A stretch of DNA of 5,447 bases from CAYYWV01 sp964475385 (lineage in GTDB: Bacteria > Pseudomonadota > Alphaproteobacteria > JAAXGF01). The position numbers were made by a program, and so were the translations under genes. The DNA lies in contig CAYYWV010000141.1 in the NCBI GenBank assembly GCA_964475385.1, positions 1-5,447 on the forward strand, given 5' to 3'. Below, piece by piece: positions 5,406 through 5,447 of this stretch; the first letter of the stretch is position 1, and the number at the start of each line of letters is the position of its first letter. The notes beneath the pieces were generated by a model, which saw nothing but the letters and a program-made list of their open reading frames with translations, was not told the DNA's origin and did no database searches.

Positions 5406-5434
5406 AGTGTACGGCTCAGGCGATGGAGCGGCAA
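5406..5434 (-). promoter_or_regulatory. Candidate promoter of the sirtuin gene, predicting a leaderless mRNA
   Basis: Read on the - strand, TTGCCG (5434-5429) and TACACT (5411-5406) are separated by exactly 17 bases, and each matches four of six consensus positions. The seventh base after the -10 box, the usual start of transcription, is the A of the ATG at 5399. The mRNA would then have no leader, which agrees with the missing ribosome binding site. Confidence 0.45.
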
Positions 5435-5447
5435 TCGGCGGCCGCGG

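Noticed and set aside
4256..5434. A 392-codon open frame on the - strand covering the sirtuin and the small secreted gene
   Set aside because: It is low-complexity Ser/Arg/Ala-rich and overlaps the well-supported sirtuin in another frame.

Overview
The window looks like chromosomal DNA from a GC-rich alphaproteobacterium. The coding regions are strongly GC-rich. The lipoprotein resembles a family I know from Caulobacter-type genomes, and one gene carries the pilus-type secretin N-terminal domain common in alphaproteobacterial Cpa/Tad systems. No rRNA, tRNA, CRISPR array, transposase or attachment site is visible, so the lineage assignment is an inference from protein style only.

Layout, left to right. 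Positions 1-288 hold no secure gene: an AT-richer start, then a short stop-bounded reading frame that may be a gene remnant. A small outer-membrane lipoprotein follows (289-864, +), then a full-length two-domain chromate transporter, chrA (975-2171, +), with a terminator-like structure behind it (2177-2222). Positions 2223-2827 form a long gap holding one weak small ORF with a plausible ribosome binding site (2410-2604), a tandem 10-mer and several GC-rich hairpins. Next comes the most distinctive gene (2828-3865, +): a secreted protein with a von Willebrand A (vWA) domain with a complete MIDAS metal site, joined by a proline linker to a second domain that looks like the N-terminal 'pilus formation' domain of CpaC/RcpA-type secretins. 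It ends at a strong hairpin (3920-3944). A region of about 200 bases at only about 25% GC, with repeated T-rich motifs, then precedes a small secreted protein of unknown function (4227-4580, +). Convergent with it is a Sir2-family NAD-dependent protein deacylase (4617-5399, -), whose only visible promoter would start transcription at or next to the A of its start codon, suggesting a leaderless mRNA.

The genes do not form one pathway. The lipoprotein, chrA and sirtuin look like independent housekeeping or stress functions. The region worth attention is 2828-4580: an envelope-located vWA/secretin-N protein next to a small exported protein that sits behind an AT-rich, repeat-bearing control region. 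Whether these two work together is not shown by the sequence.
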